DNA of 64,000 nucleotides, taken from assembly GCF_037201965.1 (NCBI RefSeq), contig NZ_CP147518.1:6565001-6629000 (forward strand), given 5' to 3'. The stretch comes from Spirosoma sp. SC4-14. GTDB taxonomy: Bacteria; Bacteroidota; Bacteroidia; Cytophagales; Spirosomataceae. Both the position numbers and the translations under genes were made by a program. The notes below the pieces were generated by a model that made no database searches, was not told the DNA's origin, and saw only the letters and a list, made by a program, of their open reading frames with translations. Position 1 is the stretch's first letter. Each line of letters begins with the position of its first letter. This document shows positions 9,472 through 18,437 of this stretch, in pieces.

Positions 9472-11004
9472 TCACTCCCATTCAATGGTAGCGGGTGGCT
9501 TCGACGAAATATCGTACACAACGCGGTTGACGCCCTTAACGCGATTAATAATCTCATTCGACACATCGGCCAGGAACTCGTAAGGCAAATGCGCCCAGTC
9601 GGCAGTCATACCATCAACACTGGTTACGGCACGAAGTGCCACAACGCGCTCGTAGGTACGTTCGTCGCCCATCACACCAACCGACTGAACTGGTAGCAGA
9701 ATAGCACCAGCCTGCCATACTTTGTCGTATAATCCTTCCCGCTTCAGACCGTTGATGAACAACGCGTCGACCTGTTGCAGAATGTCGACTTTCTCGGGAG
9801 TAATATCGCCCAGAATCCGAATAGCCAGCCCCGGACCAGGGAACGGATGCCGCCCCAGAATCGCATCAGGTATACCCAATGTACGACCAACCGCCCGGAC
9901 TTCGTCTTTAAACAGCGTATTGAGCGGCTCAACAATTTTTAGCTTCATAAAATCGGGCAAACCACCTACGTTGTGGTGCGATTTAATGGTTGCCGACGGT
10001 CCTTTTACCGACACAGATTCTATTACATCGGGGTAGATCGTCCCCTGCCCTAGCCACGACACCCCTTCGATCAGGTGCGCTTCGTGATCGAAAACATCGA
10101 TAAACGTTTTGCCGATGGCTTTACGTTTGGCTTCCGGATCGGTCAGTCCAGCCAGTGCCGAGTAGAACCGATCTTTGGCATCAACGCCTTTTACGTTTAG
10201 TCCGAGCGTTTTATACGACTCCAGCACACCTGAAAATTCATCTTTCCGAAGCACACCGTTATCAACAAAGATGCAATAGAGGTTCTGTCCGATTGCCCTA
10301 TGAATCAATACTGCCGCCACCGACGAATCGACGCCACCCGACAGCCCCAGTACGACTTTATCATTACCAAGTTTCTGCTTCAATTGAGCAATCGTCGATT
10401 CGGCAAACGATTCGGACGTCCAGTTCTGCGTGCAGCCGCAAATATCGACAACAAAATTGTGCAGCAGGGTTTTGCCCTGTAGCGAGTGCGTTACTTCGGG
10501 GTGGAACTGAATGCCGTAGGTTGACTCTCCTTCGACCTGAAAAGCCGCAACGCGTACGGTATCAGTCGAGGCAATGATCTTGAAGTTATCCGGTACGCTC
10601 GTAATCGTATCGGCATGTGACATCCAAACCTGCGAATGCTGATCGATGCCCCGCATCAGTGGACTATCGGTATCGACGGTACCCAGCTTGGCGCGGCCAT
10701 ATTCCCGAATAGCGGATGCCTGCACTTCGCCCCCACTGGTATGCGCCAGCAATTGAGCGCCATAGCATACGCCCAGAACGGGAAGTTTATGCCGGAAAGC
10801 TGCCAGATGAACTTCGGGCGAGTCGGCGTCGCGAACGGACGATGGACTACCCGAAAGAATGATGCCCTTAACGTCAGGGGTAATCGTTGGGATGTGATTG
10901 TACGGATGGATTTCGCAGTAAACGTTCAGTTCGCGCACCCGGCGGGCAATAAGTTGGGTGTACTGTGAACCGAAATCCAGAATCAGAATCTGTTCTGTGG
11001 CCAT
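9472..11004 (-). CDS. guaA: GMP synthase (glutamine-hydrolysing)
   Basis: It converts XMP to GMP with ATP and glutamine, the last step of guanylate synthesis in the cytoplasm. The N-terminal class I amidotransferase domain has LDFGSQYTQLIARRVRE, the nucleophile Cys in GVCYGAQ and the His-Glu pair in IQFHPEV. The synthetase domain has the PP-loop LGLSGGVDSS, and the C-terminal dimerisation domain is complete (PATIEWE end). MATEQ at 11004 is the preferred start; an upstream in-frame ATG at 11016 would add four residues but lies closer to the promoter. guaB is also in this window (60544-62016) but 50 kb away. Confidence 0.97.
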   Translation of the reverse strand: MATEQILILDFGSQYTQLIARRVRELNVYCEIHPYNHIPTITPDVKGIILSGSPSSVRDADSPEVHLAAFRHKLPVLGVCYGAQLLAHTSGGEVQASAIREYGRAKLGTVDTDSPLMRGIDQHSQVWMSHADTITSVPDNFKIIASTDTVRVAAFQVEGESTYGIQFHPEVTHSLQGKTLLHNFVVDICGCTQNWTSESFAESTIAQLKQKLGNDKVVLGLSGGVDSSVAAVLIHRAIGQNLYCIFVDNGVLRKDEFSGVLESYKTLGLNVKGVDAKDRFYSALAGLTDPEAKRKAIGKTFIDVFDHEAHLIEGVSWLGQGTIYPDVIESVSVKGPSATIKSHHNVGGLPDFMKLKIVEPLNTLFKDEVRAVGRTLGIPDAILGRHPFPGPGLAIRILGDITPEKVDILQQVDALFINGLKREGLYDKVWQAGAILLPVQSVGVMGDERTYERVVALRAVTSVDGMTADWAHLPYEFLADVSNEIINRVKGVNRVVYDISSKPPATIEWE

Positions 11005-11020
11005 TTTGGTCTCCAAAATG

Positions 11021-11051
11021 CAAAGTTAGGGCATTTTGACGGGTACGCAAA
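11021..11051 (-). promoter_or_regulatory. Bacteroidota-type promoter of guaA
   Basis: Read on the minus strand, TTTG (11048-11051) is followed after 19 bases by TAACTTTG (11021-11028), a full match to the TTTG / TAnnTTTG pattern of the primary sigma factor in this phylum. Transcription would start about 10 bases before the guaA start codon. Confidence 0.65.
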
Positions 11052-11271
11052 TAATGAGCGGATAGGCTTCCCTTAATCTTAGCAATTGTCGTAAGTACTC
11101 AATAATCAATTACCAATGTCTACAAACTGTATCAAACGAATAGATAGCTAGATAGCCAAATCAACATAATATACATTAATAAAAAAAAGGGACATTTTTT
11201 TGTTGGTAAACTTGCCTTTAATATCCAAAATGAATAAATTCACATACAAAACAAACAAACTAATTACTTAG

Positions 11272-11379
11272 ATGAATACATTAAGAATTTGGCTAATAGT
11301 TGGCTTGTACGTCTGTCAGCTAGGAGGAAGTCTATTCGCTCAGAAATTATCAGTTAATGAAGCAATTGAACAAATGTAG
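11272..11379 (+). pseudogene. detached signal peptide of the downstream hydrolase (frameshift)
   Basis: An ATG-initiated 35-codon frame reads MNTLRIWLIVGLYVCQLG and on to SLFAQ, a typical signal peptide with cleavage after FAQ, and stops at TAG 11377. The next frame, open from about 11373, reads NVAQLDLSGIKTG and continues as the large hydrolase, whose own frame has no ATG or signal sequence. One missing A in the AAA run at 11372-11374 would join the two into one protein (EAIEQ-NVAQL). This is either a real mutation or a sequencing error. Confidence 0.75.
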
Positions 11380-11384
11380 CTCAA

Positions 11385-14300
11385 TTGGATTTAAGCGGAA
11401 TAAAAACGGGTTTTCTGTTAAATAAGGGATTTCCTTGGTCTGATCAAATAAAGCCATTCACAGATCCAAATTTTGATAAACCTCGTGTTTTTAAGGCTCA
11501 TTATTGGCGTACATTACAGAGAGGTCTATTAAAATCCGATATAAAGCAAAAGAAATCGTTTGTTGACTTAGACGCTGAGTTAGATGCTATCCAGACAAAG
11601 TCGCGAGAAACAGGCGTCATACCGATTGGTATTATTAATGTAACAGGGAATCAACTATCTAATAAAGAAATAAATGAAAATAAAATCCTTAAATCTCAGG
11701 GAAAGACTTCTTCAGATAAAACATACCGCCAAGTTCAGATATTAGCAGCCGCAGCACTGATCAGTAGTGTGTATAACAAACAGGTAACATTCATTTTTGA
11801 CCCTCATTATGTATATGCAGATCAGACACAAGACCTTAATGACCTTGAAGTAGATTTTGGCGACGATAAAGGCTTTCAGAAGATAGATTGGAAACCTACC
11901 AAAAGCAGTAAAGTAACAATTACCTATTCTGGTGTAGGCGAAAAAATAGTAACCTTTCGATTTAATTCCCAAAAAGCAGGTACCTATGTTTGTCATTCTG
12001 TCTTTGAAGTCGCAATGGAAGAAATACCCACTCCTAGCCAGACCCTTGACATAACAGCCCCCAAGACAAAATTAGATAAGAGTGCAAATGGCCGAGTATC
12101 TATTCAACTAGCGGGTGGACAAGCTAACATTTACTTGGGTTGCGATGGGGTTTTCGATAAACCTGTCATCATTGTTGAAGGGTTTGATGGATCTAATGTT
12201 ATGGATTTCAACTACCTACTACAAAGTAATAAATATGGCGCTAATGGCATCTTTTACAATCTACATCAGGCAGGCTATGATCGAGTAATCCTAAACTTCA
12301 ATGACGGCGGTGACTATATACAAAACAATGCTCAAGTACTAAAAGAGTTGATAAACCGGGTCAACCAGCTTAAAAGCGGCACTACTCCTAACATTGTAAT
12401 TGGGGAAAGTATGGGAGGATTAGTTGCTCGTATAGCTCTTAAAGAAATGGAGCGAGATGGACAACAACATCATGTCAGCCATTATATATCTTTCGATACC
12501 CCCCACCTGGGGGCAAATGTTCCATTAGGCTTGCAGTTTCTGGGTATTGATATTGATAGTATGGCTTTGGTAAATCTACTAAATTTATCTCCTTCCGATC
12601 TTCAACAACAGGTTACAAATGTATCGCGCCCTGCTGCTCGTCAAATGCTTCGGTATCACTATAATATGCCAGATGCTCAGCCTGACCTAGAATATTACAA
12701 CTTACAGAATCAACTTCAAGCACTTGACTTTCCAACCCAATGTCGCAATATTGCTATACTAAACGGAAGTCGAAATGGCACAGGCTGGGGATTCAATCCA
12801 GGCTCTATGCTATTACAGTTTGATAATATTACGCTACTGGCTTCAACCTTCGTTCGTAGCCGTAGCCATAACATTGGCGGGAATACTCGAATTTCATCAT
12901 TAACAACCTTACTGGTAGCATTGCCAACAACAGTACGAACTCATGATATTACCACTTCTAATCCTAATTTTGATGCCCTAGCTGGAGGTATTCTTCCTGG
13001 AGGAATCAGCAGCAAAATGCTTATTAGTGCATCTCAGCTTTTCATCAGTGCTATCTTTAATATAGGTTATAATAACGTTAGCGTACAAGACAATATTTGT
13101 TTTATTCCAAGCTTGAGTGCTATTAGCTATACAGGTCCACTTAGTAACCAATCCGACTGGCAGGTTAGTGTTAACAATGCTATTAGTCTAGGGCGCACTC
13201 CGTTTCAAGCCGTTTATGCGAATGACAATAATTCCTCTCATGTATTAACAGATTTTCAATATGGTAATGGTAATAGCTGGTCCCAACTATTTGCCAATGA
13301 ATTTAACGTTAATTTTAATTACAGTTGTCCTACCGTACCACCTGCCAACTGGTCAGGGACTCAATTTGTATGCGCTGGAAGCTCATATCAGTACCTTGCT
13401 GGATTGTCTTATGAAAATAGTAATATTGCTTATACCTGGACAGTTAACCCTGGAAACTATACGCTTTCTGGTAATCCAGTAGACATTCGGTGGAACCTTA
13501 ATCCTGGTGTTTACTATCTTACATGCAGCGCGAAGGACCAGACAAGCTCAGGCAACCCCAGCAATTCGAGCACAGGGACAATATATGTCCAAAATTGTTC
13601 AGGAGGTGGAAATGGGTGCACCCAAAGATTTGTCTCTATTGTATCACCAACCAACGGAAACACGTTCACAACTTCAACATTTCCTTTTTATTTCGATATT
13701 CAAACCAACACATGCGATCCTCAGGGGATTATGCAAATTCAGTATAACATTGTTGACCCTAATGGCAACTGGTTCTGGATTGGGTACGTTGACAATGCCT
13801 CTGCTGGTGGTTCATATCCATACACGCTAAAGGCAAACCAATGGACCAACTTTGTATCAAGCAATAATGCCTACCAAATTACACATCCAGGAACTTATAT
13901 TCTTCAAGCTCGACTTTTTTCAAATTCAGGAGTCATTACTGATGCGCCCCCTGTTCCAATCAACATCGTTCAAACAGGCAGTGGTGGTAACCCTGGCTCT
14001 GGCGGTACTTATAATCAGTGCTTCGAAGCCGAAGCGAGTACTGTTACTGGAACTGGAACTATCAGTAACGATGCTAATGCATCTGGCGGACAATATGTAG
14101 GTGGATTTGGCAACCCTAGTGAATATCGCCAATTCAATGTCAACTCGATTCCTTCTAATGGCACATACACCTTAAAAATTCGGTATGCAACAGGAGAAAA
14201 TCCAACAATTGGGATTGTTTTGAATGGCAATAGCACAAATCCACAGATAGTGTCGGCCCCTACTACCCAAAGCTGGGCAGGGAATTATAACGAAATTTCT

Positions 14301-14681
14301 ACTTCTGTCAGCCTCAATCAGGGCAACAATACAATTCGTATTCAAGGAAATAGCCAAGGCTTTGTTTTAGACCGAATTTGCGTAGTTGGAGGTACTAGTA
14401 ACGGCCGGGTAGCTAGCACTGAACCCTCATCAGAAATTTTATTATTCCCTAATCCAGCGGCATCGTCAGTTACAGTCCAACGCTATCTCAGTTCCGGACA
14501 ATTAGCTGAATTAGCTATCATAGATGCATCGGGCCGAGAAACATACGTCCGAATGATAGTGGGCGAAGGCAACCTTCATCAGGAAGTTGTTGATGTACAT
14601 AAATGGCCTAGCGGCACGTATGTTGTAAAACTACAAACAGATCAAGAAAGCACTGTCAAAAAATTAGTGATCAATCACTGA
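11385..14681 (+). CDS. secreted alpha/beta-hydrolase (lipase/esterase-like) with CBM6-like and T9SS domains
   Basis: A 1098-residue protein, annotated from a TTG at 11385 because the natural N-terminus lies in another frame upstream. Around residues 260-400 is an alpha/beta-hydrolase core: PVIIVEGFDGSN, the nucleophile elbow IGESMGGLVAR (Ser in GxSxG) and SFDTPHLGANVPLG, as in lipases acting on acyl esters. A C-rich Ig-like segment follows (~650-730). A CBM6/35-like carbohydrate-binding module lies at ~880-1000 (CFEAEAS...FVLDRICV). The last ~80 residues are a type A T9SS sorting domain (LLFPNPAASSVTVQ ... GTYVVKL). The T9SS tail requires Sec export, so the upstream signal peptide belongs to this gene. 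It is AT-richer than its neighbours and heads a tight three-gene unit with two lipoproteins. Substrate is unknown. Confidence 0.8.
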   Translation: MDLSGIKTGFLLNKGFPWSDQIKPFTDPNFDKPRVFKAHYWRTLQRGLLKSDIKQKKSFVDLDAELDAIQTKSRETGVIPIGIINVTGNQLSNKEINENKILKSQGKTSSDKTYRQVQILAAAALISSVYNKQVTFIFDPHYVYADQTQDLNDLEVDFGDDKGFQKIDWKPTKSSKVTITYSGVGEKIVTFRFNSQKAGTYVCHSVFEVAMEEIPTPSQTLDITAPKTKLDKSANGRVSIQLAGGQANIYLGCDGVFDKPVIIVEGFDGSNVMDFNYLLQSNKYGANGIFYNLHQAGYDRVILNFNDGGDYIQNNAQVLKELINRVNQLKSGTTPNIVIGESMGGLVARIALKEMERDGQQHHVSHYISFDTPHLGANVPLGLQFLGIDIDSMALVNLLNLSPSDLQQQVTNVSRPAARQMLRYHYNMPDAQPDLEYYNLQNQLQALDFPTQCRNIAILNGSRNGTGWGFNPGSMLLQFDNITLLASTFVRSRSHNIGGNTRISSLTTLLVALPTTVRTHDITTSNPNFDALAGGILPGGISSKMLISASQLFISAIFNIGYNNVSVQDNICFIPSLSAISYTGPLSNQSDWQVSVNNAISLGRTPFQAVYANDNNSSHVLTDFQYGNGNSWSQLFANEFNVNFNYSCPTVPPANWSGTQFVCAGSSYQYLAGLSYENSNIAYTWTVNPGNYTLSGNPVDIRWNLNPGVYYLTCSAKDQTSSGNPSNSSTGTIYVQNCSGGGNGCTQRFVSIVSPTNGNTFTTSTFPFYFDIQTNTCDPQGIMQIQYNIVDPNGNWFWIGYVDNASAGGSYPYTLKANQWTNFVSSNNAYQITHPGTYILQARLFSNSGVITDAPPVPINIVQTGSGGNPGSGGTYNQCFEAEASTVTGTGTISNDANASGGQYVGGFGNPSEYRQFNVNSIPSNGTYTLKIRYATGENPTIGIVLNGNSTNPQIVSAPTTQSWAGNYNEISTSVSLNQGNNTIRIQGNSQGFVLDRICVVGGTSNGRVASTEPSSEILLFPNPAASSVTVQRYLSSGQLAELAIIDASGRETYVRMIVGEGNLHQEVVDVHKWPSGTYVVKLQTDQESTVKKLVINH

Positions 14682-14692
14682 ATCCCAAAGTT

Positions 14693-15130
14693 ATGAAAGC
14701 ATTTATGATCAAATACCTGCTTAGATTGGTATGTATTTTGGGTTGGTGTCTACTAATTGGTCTTACGGATGGATGCATTGTTCCTGCAACGACTAAAACG
14801 ACTATTCAATGTGTTGTACAGGATTCGACAGGTCATGAAATAGCTGGATTACCGTTAGAACTAGAAGGTTCTACAGGAAGCCTATCCTTATTAAATGGAA
14901 GAAAAACAGTAGAGTCTTACAGCATCGTTACCGATCAAAACGGCAAGTTTACTCAAGAAGTACAGGATGCGTCAAGACAATATAACGTTTATGTGCCTGT
15001 TTCTACAGGGTATGTTATGGTGGGATGCCCAATAAACCAGCAAACCAACCAGCCAGAATGTGATCTGGTCAGTATTCCTCTACCACCAACCCCTGTCTGG
15101 CATACAATTATTGTAAGAAAACTTCATTGA
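14693..15130 (+). CDS. small lipoprotein, first of a tandem pair
   Basis: A 145-residue protein with a lipoprotein signal: MKAFMIKYLLRLV, a hydrophobic stretch and lipobox LTDG-C near residue 28. The mature part looks like a single beta-sandwich of the carboxypeptidase-regulatory/Cna-B type (VVQDSTGHEIAGLPLELEG ... VTDQNGKF). It starts 11 bases after the hydrolase stop and is a paralogue of the next gene. The function is not known; a partner, chaperone or protective role for the secreted hydrolase is only an inference from position. Confidence 0.75.
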   Translation: MKAFMIKYLLRLVCILGWCLLIGLTDGCIVPATTKTTIQCVVQDSTGHEIAGLPLELEGSTGSLSLLNGRKTVESYSIVTDQNGKFTQEVQDASRQYNVYVPVSTGYVMVGCPINQQTNQPECDLVSIPLPPTPVWHTIIVRKLH

Positions 15131-15140
15131 ATCCAAAACC

Positions 15141-15602
15141 ATGAAAGCCTTTATGATTAAATACCTGCCTAGATTGGTAGGTATTTTGGGCTTGAGTTTA
15201 CTAATCGGCTTAGCTAGCGGATGTTATGTCAACCTTCCTCCGGCTGCTGACACTCTTTTTACAGGTGTCGTCACCGATTCACTGGGAAATCCGTTACCAG
15301 ATTTTACAGTACGTCTGGAAGGTACAGCCAAAGGTGGGTTATTCACTACGTCAAAAATTCCTGAACTTATACAATCCTACGAGCTAAAAACCGACCAGTT
15401 GGGAGCCTTTTTCCAATTATTGTCCTGGCGGGATAATATTGACTCCTATTCGATTTTACCTCCGTTTCCCAATCAGGTTTATCAACAAATAGGAGGCTTC
15501 TATGACTGTCCTTTACCTCTGGAAACAAACTGTCAACTCGCCAGACCAACCAACCCGCTCAGCTATACAGTTTCGGTAACCCTGCGCGTAAAATTTTACT
15601 AA
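15141..15602 (+). CDS. small lipoprotein, second of a tandem pair
   Basis: A 153-residue paralogue of the preceding gene, with an almost identical signal (MKAFMIKYLPRLVGILG) and lipobox LASG-C. The mature part again shows VTDSLGNPLPDFTVRLEG and a K-T-D-Q-x-G-x-F block, so the fold is the same while the rest has diverged strongly. The duplication includes about 10 bases before the ATG, so each copy follows a TGAATCC stop/leader. The spacing of 10 bases to the previous stop supports one transcript. Confidence 0.75.
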   Translation: MKAFMIKYLPRLVGILGLSLLIGLASGCYVNLPPAADTLFTGVVTDSLGNPLPDFTVRLEGTAKGGLFTTSKIPELIQSYELKTDQLGAFFQLLSWRDNIDSYSILPPFPNQVYQQIGGFYDCPLPLETNCQLARPTNPLSYTVSVTLRVKFY

Positions 15603-15624
15603 AGAGCGAAAACTTCGCCCCTTT

Positions 15625-16818
15625 TCACTCTTTCACTCTTTCTGGATACAGCAGGTATTTCGCCCTTGTGAGCCTATAGGCGTTGAGTGCCGGTTGCCAG
15701 CTTTCCCGGATTTTGGCTTCGGATACGCCAGCGATGATCTGCTTGCGAAGCTGATCGGTACCCGCCAGCCGGTCGAAACCATTGTTAGCCAGAAAGAACT
15801 TCGTTTTATCGCTGGCCCGGTTATAGAAATCCAGCAGGTAATTCAGCATTAGTTCCTTTTTCGAAATGTTGGCGTTCGACAGGTCGAGACCGTAGCACAA
15901 CTGACCTTCCAGCGGTGGATTTACAGCACCGGGTTTATCGACAGGCGTAAACGTATAAGGCCCATATTTGGTGTAGGGCGACCCAATCACCTGAAACTGC
16001 TTATCGGTTCCCCGTCCAACACTCACCACCGTTCCTTCAAAAAAACACAGCGACGGATACAGCAACACGGCCTGCTGATTGGGCAGGTTCGGCGACGGTT
16101 TTACGGGGAGCACATAGGGTGTTTGGTGTGTGTAGTTTTTGACGGGCACCACCGTAAGCTTACAGGTTTTACCACCGCCCAGCCAGCCTTCGCCATTGAT
16201 CATGGTGGCCAGTTCGCCAACGGTTAGCCCATGCACTACCGGAATGGGATGCATACCGACGAAGGATTTGAATTTGGGGTCGAGCACAGGGCCGTCGATA
16301 TAGTGCCCGTTCGGATTGGGGCGGTCCAGAATAATGAGCGGCTTGCCGGTTTCGGCGCAGGCTTCCATCACATAATGCATGGTGCTGATATAGGTATAGA
16401 AGCGAGTGCCCACATCCTGAATATCGAAAATAACAACATCGAGCGAGTCCATCTGAGCCGGAGTTGGCTTACTGTTCTTACCGTATAGCGACACAATGAA
16501 AACACCCGTACGCGGATCGCGGCTATTAGTGATTTTTTCGCCGTCGGTTGCCTCACCCCGAAAACCATGCTCGGGCGCAAAAATAGTTTTTACCAACACC
16601 CCCCGCGACAGCAAACTGTCGACCAGATGTGTTGTTCCAACGCGCGACGTATGATTAACAACCATACCTATCCGTTTGCCTTCAAGCGCAGGCAGGTACA
16701 GCGCCATTTGAGCAGCGCCCGTCTGGAGCGAAGCCGATGTTTTCTGAGTTGTTTGAGCCTGGCAAGCCACAAAGAGCAGACAGCAGGCAATAAAGAAGAG
16801 TTTATGTAACGTCATCAT
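15625..16818 (-). CDS. NamZ-like exo-beta-N-acetylmuramidase (DUF1343) lipoprotein
   Basis: The DUF1343 family contains NamZ, which releases MurNAc from the non-reducing end of peptidoglycan fragments. Hallmark blocks are GKRIGMVVNHTSR, FAPEHGFRG, FDIQDVGTRFYTY, ILDRPNPNG, VHGLTVGELA and SVGRGTDKQFQ. The Met-Met pair at 16818/16815 is preferred over the ATG at 16842 because it begins a lipoprotein signal ending FVA-C. Length (~397 residues) is normal for the family. A role in recycling or scavenging cell-wall sugars is inferred from the family. It is convergent with the lipoprotein pair. Confidence 0.85.
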   Translation of the reverse strand: MMTLHKLFFIACCLLFVACQAQTTQKTSASLQTGAAQMALYLPALEGKRIGMVVNHTSRVGTTHLVDSLLSRGVLVKTIFAPEHGFRGEATDGEKITNSRDPRTGVFIVSLYGKNSKPTPAQMDSLDVVIFDIQDVGTRFYTYISTMHYVMEACAETGKPLIILDRPNPNGHYIDGPVLDPKFKSFVGMHPIPVVHGLTVGELATMINGEGWLGGGKTCKLTVVPVKNYTHQTPYVLPVKPSPNLPNQQAVLLYPSLCFFEGTVVSVGRGTDKQFQVIGSPYTKYGPYTFTPVDKPGAVNPPLEGQLCYGLDLSNANISKKELMLNYLLDFYNRASDKTKFFLANNGFDRLAGTDQLRKQIIAGVSEAKIRESWQPALNAYRLTRAKYLLYPERVKE

Positions 16819-17155
16819 ATCGTTTTGTAGTGCTTGGGACAAAACTCATCATTTTTAATGAACCTTAACCAACTATCGAGGGGCATTTGTTAGCAGAACC
16901 AATAAACACGCCAGTGCCGAATGGCCAATCAACTAATAACAAATAGGTATTGCTGGTAATTTTTTATGACAGATCAGCTACTTGTCCGTTAGATTTGCGT
17001 TGATATCAATACTCAACCTGTTACGCGAAACTGTGGCTTACTAATTTATCATAGATTCGTTTTCGAAACCCGTAACGGTCAGCCTGGTGCAGTCCTGATT
17101 CCCACTAACGACCATTCGGCGGAGAACCGCATACACCTTAAAACCGAATACCGTT
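16819..17155. promoter_or_regulatory. divergent upstream region of namZ-like gene and LolC/E-like gene
   Basis: A 337-base gap without a credible gene. On the plus strand TAGATTTG (16990-16997) fits the -7 pattern TAnnTTTG but no TTTG lies at the right distance. On the minus strand GAGTTTTG (7 of 8 match) lies ~35 bases before the namZ start, with a TTG 22 bases further up. Both are tentative. Confidence 0.35.
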
Positions 17156-18382
17156 TTGAACGTACCCATTTTTTTAGCCCGTAAAGTTCGCCATGCACCC
17201 GAAGGCAGTTTTTCGGCAACGGTTACCCGCGTTGGGGTGGTTAGTATTGCCCTGGGGCTAGCCATTCTGATTGTTGCTTTTGCTGTTCTGTTCGGGTTCA
17301 AAAACACAATTCAGCAAAAGATTTTTCTCTTTGGGGCTCACCTTCAGGTAGGCAAGTTTACGAATAACAATTCCTACCAGGAAACACCCTTAGCCCTGAA
17401 CACGGCGGTATATCGCGACAGTACTGCCATTCCTGGCGTGAAACACATCCAGGCCGTAGCCCTGAAAGCAGGCATTCTGAAAACACCGGAAGAACTTACG
17501 GGCGTTCTTCTGAAAGGAGTAGGACGCGATTACGACTGGAATCTGTTTCGCGGCTCCATTGTATCGGGCACCGTGCCGACCGTTGGTGCCGACACCGGAA
17601 GCGGTTCTACCCAACTGCTCATCAGCCAGTATATGGCCAGCCAGCTCCGCGTAAAAGTTGGCGACAATGTACCGCTTTATTTTCTGGGCAATCCGCCCCG
17701 TGCCCGAAAAATGACCATTGTTGGCATTTATGAAACGGGGCTGGAAGAAGTGGATAAGACCATTGCGCTGGGCGATATCCGGCTGATTCAGCGACTCAAC
17801 AAATGGGGTCCCGATTCGGTGGGGAGCTACGAAATTTTCGTCAACGATTTCAACCGGCTGAATGCAACAGCCAATAATGTCTTCGACGTCATGTCGCCCG
17901 ATATGCGGCTGACACGCGTTACGGATCAATACCGTCCTCTCTTCGACTGGATGATATTACTCGATCGGAATATGGTCATTCTGCTGGCATTGATCACCTT
18001 TGTGGCCTCATTCAATATGGTATCGGTACTGCTTGTATTGATGATGGAACGAACGCCCATGATTGGTTTATTGAAAGCCCTTGGCGGCCCAGATCAGCTT
18101 ATTCGCCGTATGTTTTTATTTGTTGGCTTAAATATGGTTGGCTGGGGCTTATTGATCGGCAACGTTGTTGGCCTGGGAATTTGCTACATTCAGGATCGTT
18201 TTAAATTAATCCCTCTTGATCCTAAAAACTACTTTATGAGTTTTGTGCCCATCACCTGGGACTGGCCCACAATTCTGGCCCTCAATGGTGCGGCCATACT
18301 GCTCATCGCACTCGTACTCTGGATTCCAACCTTTATCATCAATCGAATTCAGCCAGTAAAAGCCTTAGCCTTTAAGAAGTAG
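17156..18382 (+). CDS. LolC/LolE-like ABC transporter permease (FtsX family)
   Basis: A 408-residue inner-membrane permease of the kind that extracts lipoproteins from the inner membrane together with LolD. It has an N-terminal membrane helix (VGVVSIALGLAILIVAFAVL) after a short basic stretch, a MacB-like periplasmic domain (residues ~60-250) and three C-terminal helices, the FtsX arrangement. The start is a TTG at 17156: the frame is open back to a TGA at 17096 but holds no ATG or GTG, and MNVPIFLARKV fits the family N-terminus. It lies 55 bases upstream of the mutase gene. No ATPase or LolA is adjacent. Confidence 0.8.
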   Translation: MNVPIFLARKVRHAPEGSFSATVTRVGVVSIALGLAILIVAFAVLFGFKNTIQQKIFLFGAHLQVGKFTNNNSYQETPLALNTAVYRDSTAIPGVKHIQAVALKAGILKTPEELTGVLLKGVGRDYDWNLFRGSIVSGTVPTVGADTGSGSTQLLISQYMASQLRVKVGDNVPLYFLGNPPRARKMTIVGIYETGLEEVDKTIALGDIRLIQRLNKWGPDSVGSYEIFVNDFNRLNATANNVFDVMSPDMRLTRVTDQYRPLFDWMILLDRNMVILLALITFVASFNMVSVLLVLMMERTPMIGLLKALGGPDQLIRRMFLFVGLNMVGWGLLIGNVVGLGICYIQDRFKLIPLDPKNYFMSFVPITWDWPTILALNGAAILLIALVLWIPTFIINRIQPVKALAFKK

Positions 18383-18437
18383 AACTCCTTTCTTATGGCG
18401 TTCCGCTCCTACGTATCACCTTATAAAGCAGTTGGTC

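Noticed and set aside
11370..11380. Programmed frameshift joining the signal peptide to the hydrolase
   Set aside because: CAAATG is not a slippery heptamer and no downstream structure is evident; simple loss of an A is more likely.
17041..17307. 88-codon frame on the minus strand upstream of the LolC/E-like gene
   Set aside because: It overlaps the clear start of that gene and encodes a basic low-complexity peptide; a shadow frame.
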